From: a virus
Length of the DNA stretch: 37,841 nt
Direction: 5' to 3' (one strand)
IMG/VR virus record: IMGVR_UViG_3300010430_006924
Coordinates: 1 to 37,841 of that record
Position numbers and translations under genes: made by a program. Positions 37,464 through 37,841 of this stretch are shown in pieces. The notes beneath the pieces were generated by a model. It was given only the letters and a program-made list of their open reading frames with translations, did not search any database and was not told the origin of the DNA. Within the stretch, counting starts at the first letter, position 1, and every line of letters begins with the position of its first letter.

Positions 37464-37841
37464 TTGCCAGACTGGGTGACAACAGCGAAGGAATGGTTGG
37501 ACGAACATAGCGATTTGCTCGACCTTGTTAACGCCGCGCTGGCCTTCGCTGCGTTTGCGGCACTGATCTGGGCCGTAACGCACATTATCCGCAGACCCGG
37601 CTATTGGGCGAAGCTTGAGGGTCACTTTTCAAACCCTGCCAACTACGGCGATCTTTACAAGCGTTACAACCGCAGCCCGGGCGATGGGTATTTCACGGCC
37701 ATCCGCTGGGTATTGGGTGCCGCGCATCGGCTTTATGGACGTCGGACACTTTCCTTGCGTGCCTTTGGTACGTGCCTGACGATTGCGGTCTTTTATCCCC
37801 TTCTCGCGGCAATTCTGGGCTGGGTTTTTGCCAATAATCAC
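37464..37841 (+). CDS. Membrane protein, cut by window edge
   Basis: An open frame of 126 codons running off the window. It starts with TTG at 37464 after AAGGG; an in-frame TGA five codons upstream rules out a longer form. Two membrane segments are visible (LVNAALAFAAFAALIWAVTH and, near the end, LTIAVFYPLLAAILGWVF). Between them lies a polar part (LEGHFSNPANYGDLYKRYN). Probably a host chromosomal gene beyond the attachment site. Function unknown. Confidence 0.7.
   Translation, partial: MPDWVTTAKEWLDEHSDLLDLVNAALAFAAFAALIWAVTHIIRRPGYWAKLEGHFSNPANYGDLYKRYNRSPGDGYFTAIRWVLGAAHRLYGRRTLSLRAFGTCLTIAVFYPLLAAILGWVFANNH

Overview
The window is most of a temperate bacteriophage genome (a prophage) in a GC-rich alphaproteobacterium, probably Rhodobacterales. 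The host guess rests on protein style (GIGHNGGPP motif protein, an excisionase with a Ser-rich tail, many small unknowns of a roseobacter type) and is inference. The phage is a mosaic. Its head is lambda/HK97-like (Nu1-type and GpA-type terminase, lambda-type portal, fused protease-capsid, FII-like connector). Its contractile tail is P2-like (V, W, J, I, FI, FII, E/E', T, U, X, D), so it should be a myovirus.

Layout. A leftward (minus) late/replication unit runs almost without gaps from 29107 down to 1. In transcription order it holds: an O-like replication protein with internal iterons (28196-29107); a MazG-like enzyme, two nuclease-like proteins and an MT-A70 methylase (25678-27921); a Mor-like regulator (25281-25688); lysis genes (amidase, 36-residue membrane protein, nested spanins; 23736-25288); small proteins; a ParB-methylase fusion with a candidate cos site before it; packaging and head genes (14349-21575); tail genes (1093-14362); and a terminal group of a Staphylococcal-nuclease homologue plus two small membrane proteins (1-1045).

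The control region at 29896-31050 has lambda topology. A short CI-like repressor gene (plus) lies back to back with a Cro-like gene (minus). Copies of a 19-bp palindromic operator (AATCCG-N7-CGGATT) lie on both sides of the repressor gene. A rightward early operon (31078-36368) follows, made of overlapping small genes of mostly unknown function and ending in excisionase and tyrosine integrase. An independently promoted WYL-like membrane protein gene (29289-29741) sits on the plus strand inside the leftward unit.

The right end holds a lone minus-strand gene of unlike composition (36432-37055) and a tRNA-Ser(GCU) gene (37174-37263) whose 3' end faces the phage. This suggests integration into that tRNA. 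Beyond it a probable chromosomal membrane protein gene begins and is cut by the window edge. The other attachment site is not in the window.

The most unusual signal is a 16-nt sequence (minus strand GGGGAACCGCCAGAGG) present five times, always in the same orientation, always at or near the 3' end of a structural gene or domain and 33-94 bases before the next start. Other notable points are a TTTTTTC frameshift site in the E/E' gene, iterons inside the O-like gene, a 181-bp overlap of excisionase and integrase, and three short genes found only by their start/stop overlaps or frame (49 aa, 36 aa, and the E' frame).
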